DNA from: Dermacentor variabilis
Taxonomy: Eukaryota > Arthropoda > Arachnida > Ixodida > Ixodidae
DNA: 64,000 bases
Direction of reading: 5' to 3'
Assembly (NCBI RefSeq): GCF_050947875.1
Contig: NC_134571.1
Coordinates: 223,706,024-223,770,023 of the forward strand
Shown: one piece after another, positions 21,946-34,311 of the stretch
Numbering within the stretch: position 1 is the stretch's first letter
How the letters are laid out: each line of letters starts with the position of its first letter
The notes under the pieces: generated by a model
Told to the model about the DNA's origin: nothing
The model's input: only the letters and a program-made list of their open reading frames with translations
Databases searched by the model: none
Made by a program: the position numbers and the translations under genes

Positions 21946-22945
21946 ATGCAAAAAAGTATTTGTCTTTATGTCTTGTTGTATAAGCTATGCTGTTCATTTG
22001 ATGCACACAGTAACACGTAAAGACAAATGTATGGGTACCTTGCATTTACGTGCATGTGTGTGTGAATAAAACAGCACAACTCCTAATATCAAAATATGTT
22101 GCACCCACTATACCCCATCAAAGATGATCTATATGGTATTCAGCTGATCTTAAATTTTATGGCCTGGTGCAGTTACAGCATTTCATACCTGCATGTAATT
22201 AAATTTATGGACTGTATCCGTTGCATGTGAGAGCGCATATTTTAGACCAAAGACAGTACCTGAGGCAGCTGGCTTTTATTTAGCTTTTGACCTTGCTCAT
22301 TCGAAAAGTTGTTCTTGATTATGCCATCCAAACAACTCATATAAAAGTTTGTGTTTAGTATACTAGCAGTGAAATACTGAATTCAGCTGCACTTATTTAT
22401 ACACTAGTCAGATGAATTCCACTGCGGATGGTCCTGTCACGTGTCGCTCTTCAGTCACACATCGTGACTGTATTTGGCACCATGAGTTCTAGGCTCATTT
22501 TCATTTGGGCCTTTCGTTGAAGTGAAATCTGCCCCTTCAGCAGTCAGTTTAGTGGAACGCCACCACTGAACCAATAGCTCAAAGACAAATTCTACCATGC
22601 TTTTAGCCAATCATATAGCGTGCGGCGACTATGTGCGATACATCACTTCAGCTACACCAATAATCACACAGCTGAACCTGCTACATGTAGTTAAGTCATT
22701 AATATAGGCAGAAGAAGATGTTGCACGTATGCAACCGTTACTAATTTCTTGGAATGTTAATGACCCAAGCCTTTGTGAGTATATCGGTCACAACCATCCG
22801 GCAACACAAGTGGGAACACTTGTGCTATCACAAGTGAAAACAAGTAGAATAGTGCCACTATCTCAGCTGGTTTGTCATGATTACTTTGCCTGCAAATTTC
22901 TTGTTTATATTGGATAGATTTTCATTTTATGAATTCACAGCTTTC
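21946..22945. other. No feature seen
   Basis: AT-rich noncoding DNA between two RTE copies. No ORF with a motif. Confidence 0.55.
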
Positions 22946-24508
22946 ACATCATCATCATCATCAACATCATCATCATCATCATCCTGGTTACGCCCACTGC
23001 AGGGCAAAGGCCTGTCTCATACTTCTCCACCTACCCCGGTCATGTACTCATTGTGGCCATGTTCTTCCTGCAAACTTCCTGATCTCATCTGCCCACCTAA
23101 CTTTCTGCCGCCCCCTGCTACGCTTCCCTTCCCTTGGAATCCAGTCCGTAACCCTTAAAGACCATCAGTTATCTTCCCTCCTCATTACATGTCTTGCCCA
23201 GGTCCCATTTCTTTTTATTGATATTAACTAAGATGTCATTAACTCGCGTTTGATCCCTCACCCAATATGATTTTTTCTTTAACCCTTAACGTTACACCCA
23301 TCATTCTTCTTTCCATAGCTCGATGCGTCGTCCTCAATTTAAGTAGAACCCTTTTCGTAAGCCTCCAGGTTTCTGCCCCGTAGGTGACTACTGGTAAGAC
23401 ACAGCTGTTATACACATTGCTCTTGAGGGATAATGGCAACCTGCTCTTCATTATCTGAGAATGCCTGCCAAACGCACCCCAGCCCATTCTGATTCTGAGT
23501 ATTTCTGTCTCATGATCCGGATGCGCGGTCCCTACCTGCCCTAAGTAGATGTATTCCCTCACCACTTCCAGTGCCTCGCTACCTATCTTAAATTGCTGTT
23601 CTCTTCCGAGACTGTTAAACATTACTTTAGCTTTCTGCAGATTAATTTTTAGACCCACTCTTCGGCTTTGCCTCTCCAGGTCAGTGAGCATGCATTGCAA
23701 CTGGTCCCCTGAGTTACTAAGCAAGGCAATATCATCAGCGAATCGCAAATTACTAATTTATTCTCGAATGACTTTTATCCCCAATTCTTCCCAATCCAGG
23801 TCTCTGAATACCTCCTGTAACCACGCTGTGAACAGCATTGGAGAGATCGTATCTCCCTGCCTGACGCATTTCTTTATGGGAATTTTGTTTTCTTTATGGA
23901 GGACCACGGTGGCTGTGGAGCCGCTATATATGTCCTTCAGTATTTTTACATACGGCTCGTTTGCACGCTGATTGCATAATGCCACCATGACTGCTGAGGT
24001 TTCGACCGAATCAGACGCTTTCTCGTAATCAATGAAAGCTATATATAAGGGTTGGTTATATTCCGCACATTTCTCTATCAGCTGATTGATGGTGTGAATA
24101 TGGTCTATTGTTGAATAGCCTTTATGGAATCCTGCCTGGTCCTTTGCGTGATAGAAGTCTAAGGTGTTCCTGATTCTATTTGCGATTACCTTAGTAAATA
24201 GCTTGTAGGCAACGGACAGTAAGCTGATCGGCCTATAATTTTTCATGTCTTTGGCGTCCCCTTTCTTATGGATTAGGATTATGTTAGCGTTTTTCCAAGA
24301 TACCGGTACGCTCGAGGTCATGAGGCATTGCGTATACAGGGTGGCCAGTTCTTTTAGAACAATCCGCCCACCATTCTTCAACAAATCTGCTGTTACCTGA
24401 TCCTCCCCAGCTGCCTTCCCCCTTTTCATAGCTCTCAAGGCTTTCTTTACTTCTTCCGGCGTTAGTTGTGGGATTTCAAATTATTCTAGGCGATTCTCTC
24501 TTCAATTA
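22946..24508 (-). pseudogene. RTE-type LINE copy B, longest RT of the family here
   Basis: The (ATG)n tail is at 22946-22983. The RT frame runs from 24438 (KRGKAAGEDQVTADLLK) through NYRPISLLSVAYKLFTKVIA, IAFIDYEKASDSV, VRQGDTISPMLFTAWLQE and then RFADDIALLSNSGDQLQC to about 23280. A single TAA at 23758-23756 interrupts the otherwise continuous frame just before the FADD block, and a frameshift near 23280 alters the C-terminus. Upstream similarity fades near 24508, so the endonuclease half is missing (compare 43570-44940). Codons and catalytic Asp residues are otherwise well kept, so this copy is younger than copy C. Confidence 0.93.
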
Positions 24509-27500
24509 TCACAACATATACTGTGCTAATGAAGGCAGATAGACACCAGTACTGAAGGAGGGCAGTACAAGTAGAGCAGAATACTTATGGGTAAGTTCAA
24601 AAATATAAAAGTAAAACTACGTCAAACAACGTATTTTCACATTAGAAGATATGCCACCGGCAATGAACACAAATTCAGAACGTGAAAAGTGCCATGTGTG
24701 CAAGATTGAGACGTGTGATGCCGAAAACCTGTTTGCCTTTTGAATATTGAAACCCAGAAAAATTCCAGTCTGTACTTTTGTGTCGGATGGTAGAATATCA
24801 AAGGAGAGGTGCAAAACAGATTTTGTATGTAGAAGTACCTTATGAATATGGTACTCATGCTGTGCCAAACATAGCTATCTGTGTGCAATGCATTAGAAAA
24901 GGTACCATATGTACGCTTGACACATTAAAAATGTATTCCATAGAACATTCTGAGCTCTAAATGGGAAATCCATGCTGTTTTCAGCTACAAATAGCACACA
25001 TACATATATTTGAACTGCACCACAAAGAGCTGACGTGACAAAAAATATGTGTACACCAGAGTGCTATGTTGCTTTTCATGGTGTCTCAGATTACTTAATA
25101 CAGTTTTGAATTTACAGATTCCCTCACATGTTTATATTAAGAACTGCAGAAAACTACTTGAATTGTGACTGCAAGGTCACAACACGAGCATCCGTGTGGC
25201 ATCCTTCCTGTCCATCGAAGTGGCCTTGCACTATAAATCTAAATGTTACATCTGCAAAGCTGAGCATCCAACCTTAAATTTCAAACGATTTTTTGAATGC
25301 ACGGTAGTTATGCTTATAAGCACATTCTGACAGCAAATCTGCACCACCTTAATGTAAGCGCGATGTAAAGGGATGTTTGTGCATAGCCAAGCTGTTTGAG
25401 CGTGCCTGTAGGAATATACCAATGTCCAGTGGCACCGTATAGGTCAGGCGTAACAGTGGACAACTAGTGAACAAAGTGGCTGACCCACATGTAGGAGCAT
25501 TATATTATCTAAGCCAAACGTAAAGTTGCTTTCAGTGTAATGAATAACCACAAGTCTCATTTGCCAAGTTATATTACTGCACACGCACAGCGCTGAAACC
25601 AAGGCTACAATGGTGAGCAATGCGCCAAGGAATGAAAGATTACTTGTGATGTACGGATTTGAATATTACATGTGAATACATAACCAATTCACCAGTATGC
25701 GTGTTTTCTTTTGGAACAATTTTACATTTGGCACAGAGGCTGCGCCACTGCGGCCTCTTGGCTGCAAATTTCTGTGCTATCACATTGCTAATGGGGGTAT
25801 GTTCATTTAGCTAGACGAATAGTGAATGGACAATGGAGCACAAGGAGTTTCAGTTTTACGCCGAACACCTTGTGCATTATTCACAAAACTGAACCTAAGG
25901 AACTATTAGCTGGTTTTTTATGAAAATAAAAAAATGCTAATGAATGTTTCTTCACTTTTGTGTGGCCCTGTCTTCTGCCATACGAACCTTCATTTCATTG
26001 TCATGTGCATGTTAAAGCAGCTACTAATCAAGAAAGACAAACACAAAATCACTAACTGTATCAACCTTTTCCCATCATGAGAGGTCACTCAACTCACTGC
26101 TAAGCTAAGTCACTTGATAATTTCGGTTTGCTTTCAAATAAAATACAGGTACTGGCCAGCTGTTTATGTTATGCTATGCATCCTTCATTTTCCTAAAACA
26201 TGGCTGTGCATCAGCTAACTAAGTTGTTACTGCATGAATACATAAACAACATGCAACCAATGCCCAATTAACTCAAATAACTTGAGTAGAGCTTACGATA
26301 GTTCATGTATCATGTGCATCCTGTCTGAGCTTATTTTTTATATGTTGAGCAATCAAAATAGAACACGCATGTATGATGCTGACAGTATCAAACGGTCTCA
26401 AGTCGATTATCCTTGTTTGCTGCCATGGGTGATGCCTGTCATGGTACTGCTTAATTTTGTGCACTTTGGTAACGGTTTGTATATTGTTGAAATGTTAAAT
26501 TAGGTATGTCTAAGTAGTAAACTGGCTGGAGATTGGCCATGCAGGCTGGCAAGAACGAATGCAATTGTTTGATTTCACTCAAAGTAAGTTCTCTTATCAG
26601 CAATATAAATTATTTGCTTTCAAATATATACTCCCCTTGGAAACTTCTCATGAGTATATATCTGCATAATGTCACCGCTATACATACATATTGCTTTTAT
26701 GCCAGTCATAATGAGTTGAACACTCACTGCTTACCCTTTAATTCCTTGCTGCCTCAAGTTAACCACTTATGCACAACCTTTTTGCACACGGTGAGAACTT
26801 CATTCATCGCTAAGCACATCATTTAAAGTTATATTTTGTTTGGAACGTTTACAAGCAGCTAGTATTAAATTTCTAATATGCATGTTAGATGCCTAATCTT
26901 TGGTGGCTGTATATATTTAAAAAAGGAAAAAGGCATTTCATGCATCCAAGTGCTTTGAGCCTTCTTTTAAAATTGGCAGAGTGAAAAAGAAAAGCACGAG
27001 CAAGCATACCAACAAGCTGTACTTAGAGCCTCACAGGCGTGCTCAGTGGTAAAGAGGTGTGTCTTGGCGACTTACGCAGCTGTATTCCGCGACAGACAGG
27101 CGTGTGTTCCGTATTCTTGCAAGCTGTCACTAGCACTACAGAAACTGCGCCATCGCGCCGAAGACGGCGATTTCGGACGAATCGCTTCCGGCGACACTAC
27201 CGCTTTTGCGTGACGTAAAACGCAGCACGTTGGGATAAGTCGAGAAGTTTTGCTTGGCCAGCCAAGGCAGCGCGCACTGAAAGTAATCGTCCGAGAATAC
27301 GTCGCATGTTGCGACACGATGCGATTGCAGTACACCTTCAAAAGGTGGCGCAGATAAGATGACTTACCAATGTATCGTGGAAGGATGACGGTGCCAATGC
27401 AACACATGCGGCTGCAGAACAGAATGTGGCAGCATAGAGACTCATTTCGACCATCACGCGGAATTTTTAAATCGCATCTCCAAATATATGCCAGTGTCGT

Positions 27501-27693
27501 CCGCTGCAGCGCATCCTATACGTAAAGGAGGCGATGTCTACTGTCAAAGGTAGTTGCAAACCTTGAACACCTTTGCTCCGCCGAACGATTGCCAGCCGTC
27601 AACAGGCCACGTCGCCCAATAGGATACGCGTGCGATCCATTCGTGCGGATTTAGCGTGCACCGAATTTTGCTACACTATCCGCCTTTTGGGCG
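24509..27693. other. No gene seen
   Basis: About 3.2 kb of AT-rich noncoding DNA becoming GC-richer after 27100. ORFs are at most about 110 codons without motifs. No RNA gene or repeat was recognised, apart from the 57-bp repeat that follows at 27694. Confidence 0.5.
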
Positions 27694-27750
27694 TCCGCAC
27701 ACGGGCGGACGAGGGCGGAACAGACGGGCGGACTGACCATGTTTGGGCCC
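27694..27750 (-). repeat. 57-bp GC-rich repeat, inverted mate of 13348
   Basis: The reverse complement reads gggcccaaacatggt, then ctgttccgccctcgtccgcc and gtgcgga, matching 13348-13404. The surrounding GC-rich sequence is not obviously shared. Confidence 0.7.
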
Positions 27751-28469
27751 GGAGGTTTCCGCATCGTCAACGCATCATCAGCGCTAAGGCTGTGGCGCGA
27801 TCTGCTAGGTTAAAATCAAGCCTCTTTTATACCTTGGTATCGTCAGTGTAGGCCTAGCCGCGTCAAAACCAAGAACTTATCTCAATAACAACGACAAAAT
27901 ATACCTAATGTACTGCCTTCAGCATAAGGGAAGGCAATGTGATGGCTGATTTCATCTTTTATTTCTTGCTGTCGGGATGAAGAGCACGTAAGGCAGGCGA
28001 ATTTGGAATGAAGCGTGCGCATAGGAGGTGCATGCGAGACGACATCGCAAGTGGTCTAAAATACTACCTGCACGGCGCTGACAGACTTCACATATTATCC
28101 TTCCTTACATAATATACCTATTGCTACAAAATAAATGAAAGGTTACTCCTTGTATGAAGTAATGCTTTTATGAAAGAAGTACTTATAGTTGATGTGAAAG
28201 CAAATAAGTATTCCGATTTTTCTGTATGACCTGATTAGTTTTGAACATTATCGGGGTCGCTTCCGTACAGTGACGGAGAGGAGGTTCGAGCAGGAAAGAG
28301 GGAGTGGCGCTACCTTAATAACTTGTTTTATCTAGGGATCTTAGCATGACTTAATTGTGAAGCGATTTGACACATCGAATGGAAGGGAGCTTCCGCCTCC
28401 TGATCGCACTGTTTTGTGGAAAACCCTGCATTGGGAAAACTGGCAATTGTGTGAAGGAGCACCTGCGTC
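27751..28469. other. No feature seen
   Basis: Noncoding spacer before RTE copy C. Confidence 0.5.
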
Positions 28470-29570
28470 AGCACATCATCAGCATCAGCAGCAGCCTGGT
28501 TACGCCCACTGCAGGGCAAAGGCCTCTCCTATACTTGAACTACCCCGGTCGTGTGCTAATTGTGCTCATGTTTTCCCGGCAAACCTCTTAATCCCATCCG
28601 AACTTTTAACTTTCTGCCGCCCCCTGCTACGCTTCCCTTCCCTCGGAATCCAGTCCGTGACCATTAATGACGACCGGTTATCTTGCCTCCTCATTACGCG
28701 CCCTGCACACGCCCCCCCCCCCCATTCCTTTTTCTTGATTTCAATTAAGATGTCATTAACTCGCGTTTGTTCCCTCACCCAATCTGCTCTCTTCTGATCC
28801 CTTAACGTTACACCCATCATTATTCTTTCCATAGCTCATTGCGTCGTCTTAAATTTAAGTAGAACCCTTTTCCTAAGCCTCCAGGTTTTTGCCCCGTAGG
28901 TGACCGCTGGTAAGACACAGCTGTTATGTACTTTTCTCTTGAGGGATAATGGTAACCTGCTGTTCATGATCTGAGAATGAATGCCAAACGCACCCCAGCC
29001 CATTCTTATTCTTCTGATTATTTCAGTCTCATGATCTGGATCCGCGGCCGCTACCTGCCCTAAGTAGATGTATTCCGTTACGACTTCCAGTGCCTCGCTA
29101 CGTATCGTAAACTGCTGTTCTCTTCCGAGACTGTTACACATTGCTTTAGTTTTCTGCAGATTTACTTTTAGACCCACCTTTCTACTTTGCCTGTCCAGGT
29201 CAGGGAGAATGCATTGCAATTGGTCCCGTGAGTTACTAAGTAAGGCAATATCATCAGCGAATTAATCGCAAGTTACTAAGGTATTCTACATTAACTCTAA
29301 TCCAGAATTCTTCCAAATCCAGGTCTCTGAACACCTCCTGTAAACAGGCTGTGAATAGTATTGGAGAGATGGTATCTCCCGGCCTTACGCCCTTCTTTAT
29401 TGGGATTTTGTTGCTTTCTTTACGGAGGACTGCGGTGGGATTGGAGCCGCTATAGGTATCTTTCAGTATTTTTACATTCGCCTCGTCTACACCCTGTTGC
29501 CGTAATGTCTGAATGACTGCTGAGGTTTCGCCTGAATCAAACGCTTTCTCGTAATCAATCCGCCAGTGCA
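28470..29570 (-). pseudogene. RTE-type LINE copy C, decayed
   Basis: The decayed 3' tail (cat/cag triplets) is at 28470-28495. RT pieces are IDYEKAFDS, VRPGDTISPILFTACLQEVF (29540-29320) and LQCILPDLDRQSRKVGLKVN (29219 onward), with the C-terminal RMRRQDNRSSLMVTDWIPRE near 28650. A 4-bp insertion near 29262 breaks the frame exactly at the FADD block. The 5' truncation is at about 29570; the part of the open frame above that is unrelated sequence. Same family and strand as copies A and B. Confidence 0.9.
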
Positions 29571-30845
29571 GTAACACTTTAAAGAAAACGTTGTACCTCC
29601 CATACTGTAAAGCACGTAGTTGTAAGCACCTCTCCAATCGAACTGAGATGATTAAAGCACTAAGGCAAAAAATCTCGTGACATGGCAGGAGTCTTTTAAA
29701 TACAAAAGGGACGTGATAATCGCCTATAGTGGTGGTCTAGCTCTTTTTTAGGTGGCGAGATGCAAAATCTTGGTGATGTATTCTATTTGACCTTATGGCA
29801 TGCGCACGCAGACTGAGTCCTCTTGTTTTTTGGTTTTTTCTTAATGAACATCAGTTGTTAGACAGCGCTCGTCCTGTGTCCTTCCTTTTTGTGCTGTGCC
29901 CAGCATGCAGTAAGGAAAGGATAGGAGAGGCCCTGGCCCGCACGAACATATTGAAGAAAGCGTGGCGGAAGTCAGGTGTTGCTTTTCGCAAAGGACCACT
30001 GAGACTTGCACGCGTATCGTCAACGTTCGCATAGCAACAACTCTCCTAAAGCTCTCGCGGCTGCTCTAGGCCTCGGAAAATTGAGGTAGGTCTTTTTGGC
30101 CCGTGTCTTTTTCGCAGCGGATTCTGTTCGCGAGACAACTGGACTTTGGCGCGTGGTGTTCTGTTTTCGGTCTGTGAGTGGGAGTTGTCAGTCGGCAACG
30201 GACACACTCAAGTAATCACGGCATAAGTCTTTGTCGTAGTCTTCAACGTGCCACGGAGAAGCACAGGAGCACGTCTGCTTCACTAAAACTGTTACAGAAG
30301 TTTCGTAGGCTTTGTTTTGATGTACGTTGGCAGCACACACTACCGGCGGCTCGCAGCAATGCAAGTTCAATGCTCCCGCCTAAGTGCTCCGGCGAACTGA
30401 TTGGAGGCGCAATGCGCATCTCCCAGGGGGGCATTCTGTAAGTGCCCACCTACAGTGCACATGTCCATTTGGTCTGGTTCTGAAGGGCTAATTAGCCGTG
30501 GGCGCCTGACTCCTTCACGCGCATACCTCAAAGCCAGACAATCAGAATTTAAGTTGCAGACGAAATGGACATGTCTACTCACAAAATCACGAGTGCACGA
30601 TGTAGCATGACGAAAAGTCTTGCATGGCGCTAGCGATGTGTCGGAATCTTGAGCGCCGACGTCGTTGCCTACGGCGTAGAAGTGTAACGAGCCGAGTAAA
30701 GATGGCTTGCATGGTTGGGACTAGATAGCGCTACGTGATTTCTGTGGCGATAACGTTGACCACCTCTGAGCGAAGTTTAAATAGATATGCCATTTTGTAT
30801 CGATAAAGTTATTTTGGGCGAAATGAAATAGTTGTAAATGAAAAT
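29571..30845. other. No gene seen; short repeat 29855-29900
   Basis: Noncoding. gttagacagcgctcgtcctg at about 29857 has the look of a dispersed tick repeat, but no second copy is clear in this window. ORFs at 30178-30449 and 30401-30610 overlap on both strands and have no motif. Confidence 0.4.
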
Positions 30846-31062
30846 CAAAATTCATCAATCAACCAGGAACGGCGTTCCGACGTAGAAACACGATACGGGT
30901 GTCGGTGAATAAGCGTAGCATCGCCAGTAAGAATCCGATGCTTGACCGCGAGCGCCTGGCCTAAAGGGCGATGGTGGAAGTCGAAAAAATCTCGGTAGGA
31001 CGATAATACACGGCAAAGGTCTTAAGCGTGCGCAGAGGACAGGTCTGTCGGAACCATTTGCT

Positions 31063-32130
31063 TTATGTTGGGATCGGCGCCCGAGGCTGGCGCGAGGGGC
31101 CTGCTAAGCTCGCGAGAACCATCGGTTGATAACGCTGCCACGTGATGGTCGCCGAGACAATCAACGGTGGCAAGGCACCTTGCGGTAGAATTTGCTTTGC
31201 CAATCCAAAGTTAAAGACATGCATGCGAGTGCGGTTCGCAGTAATAGTAAGTATACCGTGAGGCACCGTGACATCATACTGTAGGCGAATGTCGGGCAGA
31301 GGAGTGGTGAGGTACTCGCCATCAGGAACTCGTGGGAAAGACAACAGTTCATTACAGGCTATTGATTTTAACGGCAGGCGAAGAAAGTCGGTGAGGCGTA
31401 AGTGGTAGTGGGGTGCGTCAGAAGGTTCTGCGAGAATCGGTAACTGAAGGCGAAGGGTACTGGAAGAGCAGTCAATAAGAACAGAATGCGCGGAGAGAAA
31501 ATCGTGGCCGAGAATGAGGTCGTGGGGGCAATGAGCAATTACGGCGAAGACGACAGGAGTGTGGTGGCCGGCCATGTTGACACATTCCGTATACATGCCG
31601 ATGTTAGGCACAGTACCGCCATCCGCAACGCGGACGACGCGTGCGAACACTGGGGAGAGGAGCTTGTTCAGTCGTCGTCGGAAGGCAGCACTCATAATAG
31701 AAAGGTGTGCCCCTTTATCGATGAGTGCCGTGACAGAATAGCCATCAACCTCAAGAAGGTTTTGTTCGTAGGTAACGTGAGCAGAGAATTTCAGGGCAGG
31801 GTTGACGACGTAGCTTAACCTCCAGAAGCTGCAGTGCCTAGTTTTCCGGCTGGATCCGGGAGGCGGTAGGCGGTGAAGTGAAGCGACGGGGTTGGGGCGA
31901 ACGAGACTGATGGCGTCGAGGTGAGGGCGAGCGGCTGTAGCGAAGGTTCGGAGCTGGAGCATCAGCGGCAGCGGGTTCATGGCGGGTGGCATAGGGAACA
32001 GAAGGTCCAAAATGCGAGCAAAAGCGGCGGCGTATGTCCGAGGAGGTGGTGGCCATCGGTGGCGGCAGTGACGAGCGACGTGGCCGGTGTGACAGCAGTG
32101 GAAGCAGGTCGGCCTGTCATCAGGGGTACG
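31063..32130 (-). pseudogene. Ty3/gypsy gag end and protease with altered active site
   Basis: A CCHC knuckle CFHCCHTGHVARHC lies just upstream in another frame. The 315-codon frame at 32010-31063 continues with a Pro/Arg-rich linker and a protease core: LLEVDGYSVTALIDKGAHLS, then VVFAVIAHCPHDLILGHDFL. The catalytic Asp-Thr-Gly is Asp-Lys-Gly here (codon AAA, plus positions 31714-31716), which should abolish activity. The rest of the domain is well kept and the frame is open for 315 codons. The gag end needs a frame change to join it. It is therefore a dead copy that is not very old. Confidence 0.85.
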
Positions 32131-32653
32131 CCATTCGGGCGGGCTGCGGTGAGGTGTGGCAGTACAGGTGACGTGCGACCGCTAAGCCTCAGTTAAGACG
32201 CGGTTGACTGGTGAACCCTTTCGTTTTCGCTGCACTAGCTTGTGGATGCTTGCCGTGCTCGAGGAGCGAATGCGAGCGACAGTGAACGTACTTTTCTTTT
32301 TTTTCTTTTGCGTACTGGAACAAAGAACAAAACGCCACATGGAATGTGGGTGGGTCTGACCAGTGTTTTGGCACCAAGAGTTTCACTCAGTGTCTTCAGG
32401 TAGCTGGCCGGCTTCTCGTTTCGTTTACACGAGACAGCACTTCAAACCCATTGAACATAATATATTGCAGGAGGTCTTGGATTGTCACGGCTTAGGTCCA
32501 GCGAAACAACGGAGGCCCAAGACTTTTGAACGGGCAATGTAATTGGGTTCGGCTCAAAAGCGACCCACAAGGTCACGTGATCCCAGGATGACTTGTTAGT
32601 TTCCGGGCCTTGCGCTCATCTAAGGTTGTGTGCAGAGATGGAGTGCAGGTGGA

Positions 32654-32671
32654 TACCCCACACTTCCACCA
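32654..32671 (-). promoter_or_regulatory. Primer-binding site, tRNA-Ala-like
   Basis: Sense TGGTGGAAGTGTGGGGTA starts three bases after the LTR end taaca. It is the same type as at 10727 and 20638. Confidence 0.7.
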
Positions 32672-32879
32672 GAATGTTACGTGTGGAAAGACACAGGCAG
32701 AAGAGGCTATTTACAGGCTATTTACACTGGAGCCAGACAGCCAGGCCGATACTCGCTCGCGCCAAGGGCACCGACCAACTTCATCGTTGTTCTCGCGGTA
32801 GCTCGTCTCTTGAGCATCGCTCGATGATATCGTAATAATATAATCCGCCTAATAGGGAAAATAAAAAAAAGGTATTCGT

Positions 32880-32985
32880 GTTGTCCACTTCTCTACTCTT
32901 GTGTCCTGTCTGCACGCCTCACCTCTTCTTTGCTTAATGAATCCTTGCCAATTAGCTCAGCTTTCTGTCGTTCTAAAGGTGCCGT
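32880..32985 (-). repeat. Dispersed repeat related to the 56-bp insertion at 21415
   Basis: On the minus strand, ttagaacgacagaaagctga is followed by gctaattggcaaggattcat and then gaggtgaggcgtgcagacag. The first 40 or so bases match 21415-21460. It looks like an end of a retroelement family whose body is not in this window. Confidence 0.65.
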
Positions 32986-33385
32986 AAACGTAAGGAACTT
33001 AGTTCGATAAAGGAAAAGCTAGACCAAACACTTAGCGAAAAAGATAAAAAAGAAACGGTTGTAATTAAGCTGAAAACAGTAACGCGCATTGGAAGATAGT
33101 GTGTGGCAACAAATTCGGGTAAGTATGGTAAAAGAATACAATTTTAGGCGCCATTAATCTTTAACTCAGTTCGCAATGAATTATTTCACATTACCGACTT
33201 TAAACAAGCCAAACAGCACTTAAATGCAATGCCTATCATGTGAAGGTTAGGGCTTAAGCTGATAAGGCGCTTAATGCTTAAGGTATGTCTTGTCTATCAA
33301 CCTTAAGCGTGTGGTCATGAGGAATGGCATCATGCGGGTGTGTTCTGGGCCGAGCAAACTGCCAACGTTGTGCAAAAGCCTCACA
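32986..33385. other. No feature seen
   Basis: AT-rich spacer. Confidence 0.5.
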
Positions 33386-33389
33386 TGAG

Positions 33390-33545
33390 AGACGACGATG
33401 GAGGCGAAATGCGAAAACACCCATGTACTTAGAATTAGGTGCGGTTACAGATACCCAAGTGGTCGAATTTCCGGAGTCTTCGCTCCACTACGGTGTGCCT
33501 CATAATCAGAAGTGGTTTTGGCACATAAAACCCCACACTTTTTTA
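33390..33545 (+). mobile_element. Ruka: Ruka SINE, 5'-truncated
   Basis: The body begins at gatggaggcgaaatgcgaaa, then has cggagtcttcgctccactac and ggttttggcacataaaaccc. The tRNA head is missing, as is usual after incomplete reverse transcription. No clear target duplication. Confidence 0.85.
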
Positions 33546-33614
33546 ACATGAGAGAAGAAAGATGTGAGCAGTAGCTATGGAATAGAGCAAACCACTCTTT
33601 TCACAAAAATTGGT

Positions 33615-33932
33615 GCGTCACCAGTCGTGTATCACGTGCCTTTGTCATGCGGATAGTCCTACGTTGGGCAGACAGGCCGTTGCATCATTGAAAGCATGCC
33701 ATCGCAATTCGCTTCCAACTGGTGCACGAGGGACCTCGCCTTTGCATTGGAAAAAGTGCCGATTCCGACCAGTCTTTGATAGTGTTTCGATTGTGGGGAG
33801 AGAGAGCAGTAGTCTAGAAAGAGCAATAAGCGAAGCGTTCCGCATCAGAAAGTTGGGCGTGAATCCATGCGTGAGTGAATCTTCGGTTCACCTCACTGAT
33901 AAAGAACTTCCCTTTTTAAATTTACCATGCTA
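33615..33932 (+). pseudogene. Penelope-like element GIY-YIG fragment
   Basis: Conceptual translation in shifting frames gives LSCG, YVGQTGRCI and, 3', RAISEAFRIRKLGVNPCVSE followed by LTDKELPFLN. This is the order of the C-terminal GIY-YIG nuclease domain of Penelope retroelements. At least one frameshift and in-frame stops are present and no RT is attached. It belongs to the same PLE type as the old copy at 57190 and 61175, not to the young one at 57408. Confidence 0.75.
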
Positions 33933-34079
33933 ATCCATGCGTTGCGGCCCGTGTCGGGTGGGGTTGGGGCTATGGTTGTTTGCATTGATTTTTTTACCAT
34001 AAACCTTGTTACTTCTCTTGGTTTTCTACGCATACGTGGCGGAGATTTATGGAATGTATTCGCTATAAACTTCAGTGGT

Positions 34080-34234
34080 AAATCCAGCGTTGTCCTGCGG
34101 GTTCGTTTTTCTTGTGCTCGCGTATCTAGTTGCTGGAGCCCGCTATGCTGTAATTCGTCTAATTACTCAGGATACCTGCCCGAGAAGTCTGGAATGGCAC
34201 AAGGGAGCTTACTTGGACCGCTCGTCTTACTAGT

Positions 34235-34235
<1 letters not shown>
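34080..34235 (+). pseudogene. CR1/jockey-like LINE RT fragment
   Basis: YLPEKSGMAQGSLLGPLVLL followed by VIN matches the RT block G-V-P-Q-G-S-x-L-G-P-L-L-F of CR1/jockey-type LINEs. It ends in the AAT microsatellite exactly where the conserved Ile-Asn-Asp would be. Nothing downstream continues the RT. Confidence 0.65.

Positions 34236-34311
<76 letters not shown>
34236..34311 (+). repeat. (AAT)n microsatellite, about 24 units
   Basis: An uninterrupted run of aat triplets starting from the gtcattaat codons of the RT fragment. It keeps the frame open as poly-Asn. Confidence 0.95.

Larger units (their letters stand above)
30850..32835 (-). mobile_element. Ty3/gypsy remnant C: LTR, PBS, gag end, protease, RT start
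   Basis: The LTR end is at 32675 (tgttacgtgtgg on the plus strand; outer end uncertain, near 32835). Inside come a PBS, a decayed gag, a CCHC knuckle near 32120-32075, a protease frame to 31063 and the start of RT near 30900-30860 (HRILTGDATLIHRHPYRVST). Everything after the RT start is missing, so this is a 3'-truncated copy. Confidence 0.8.
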
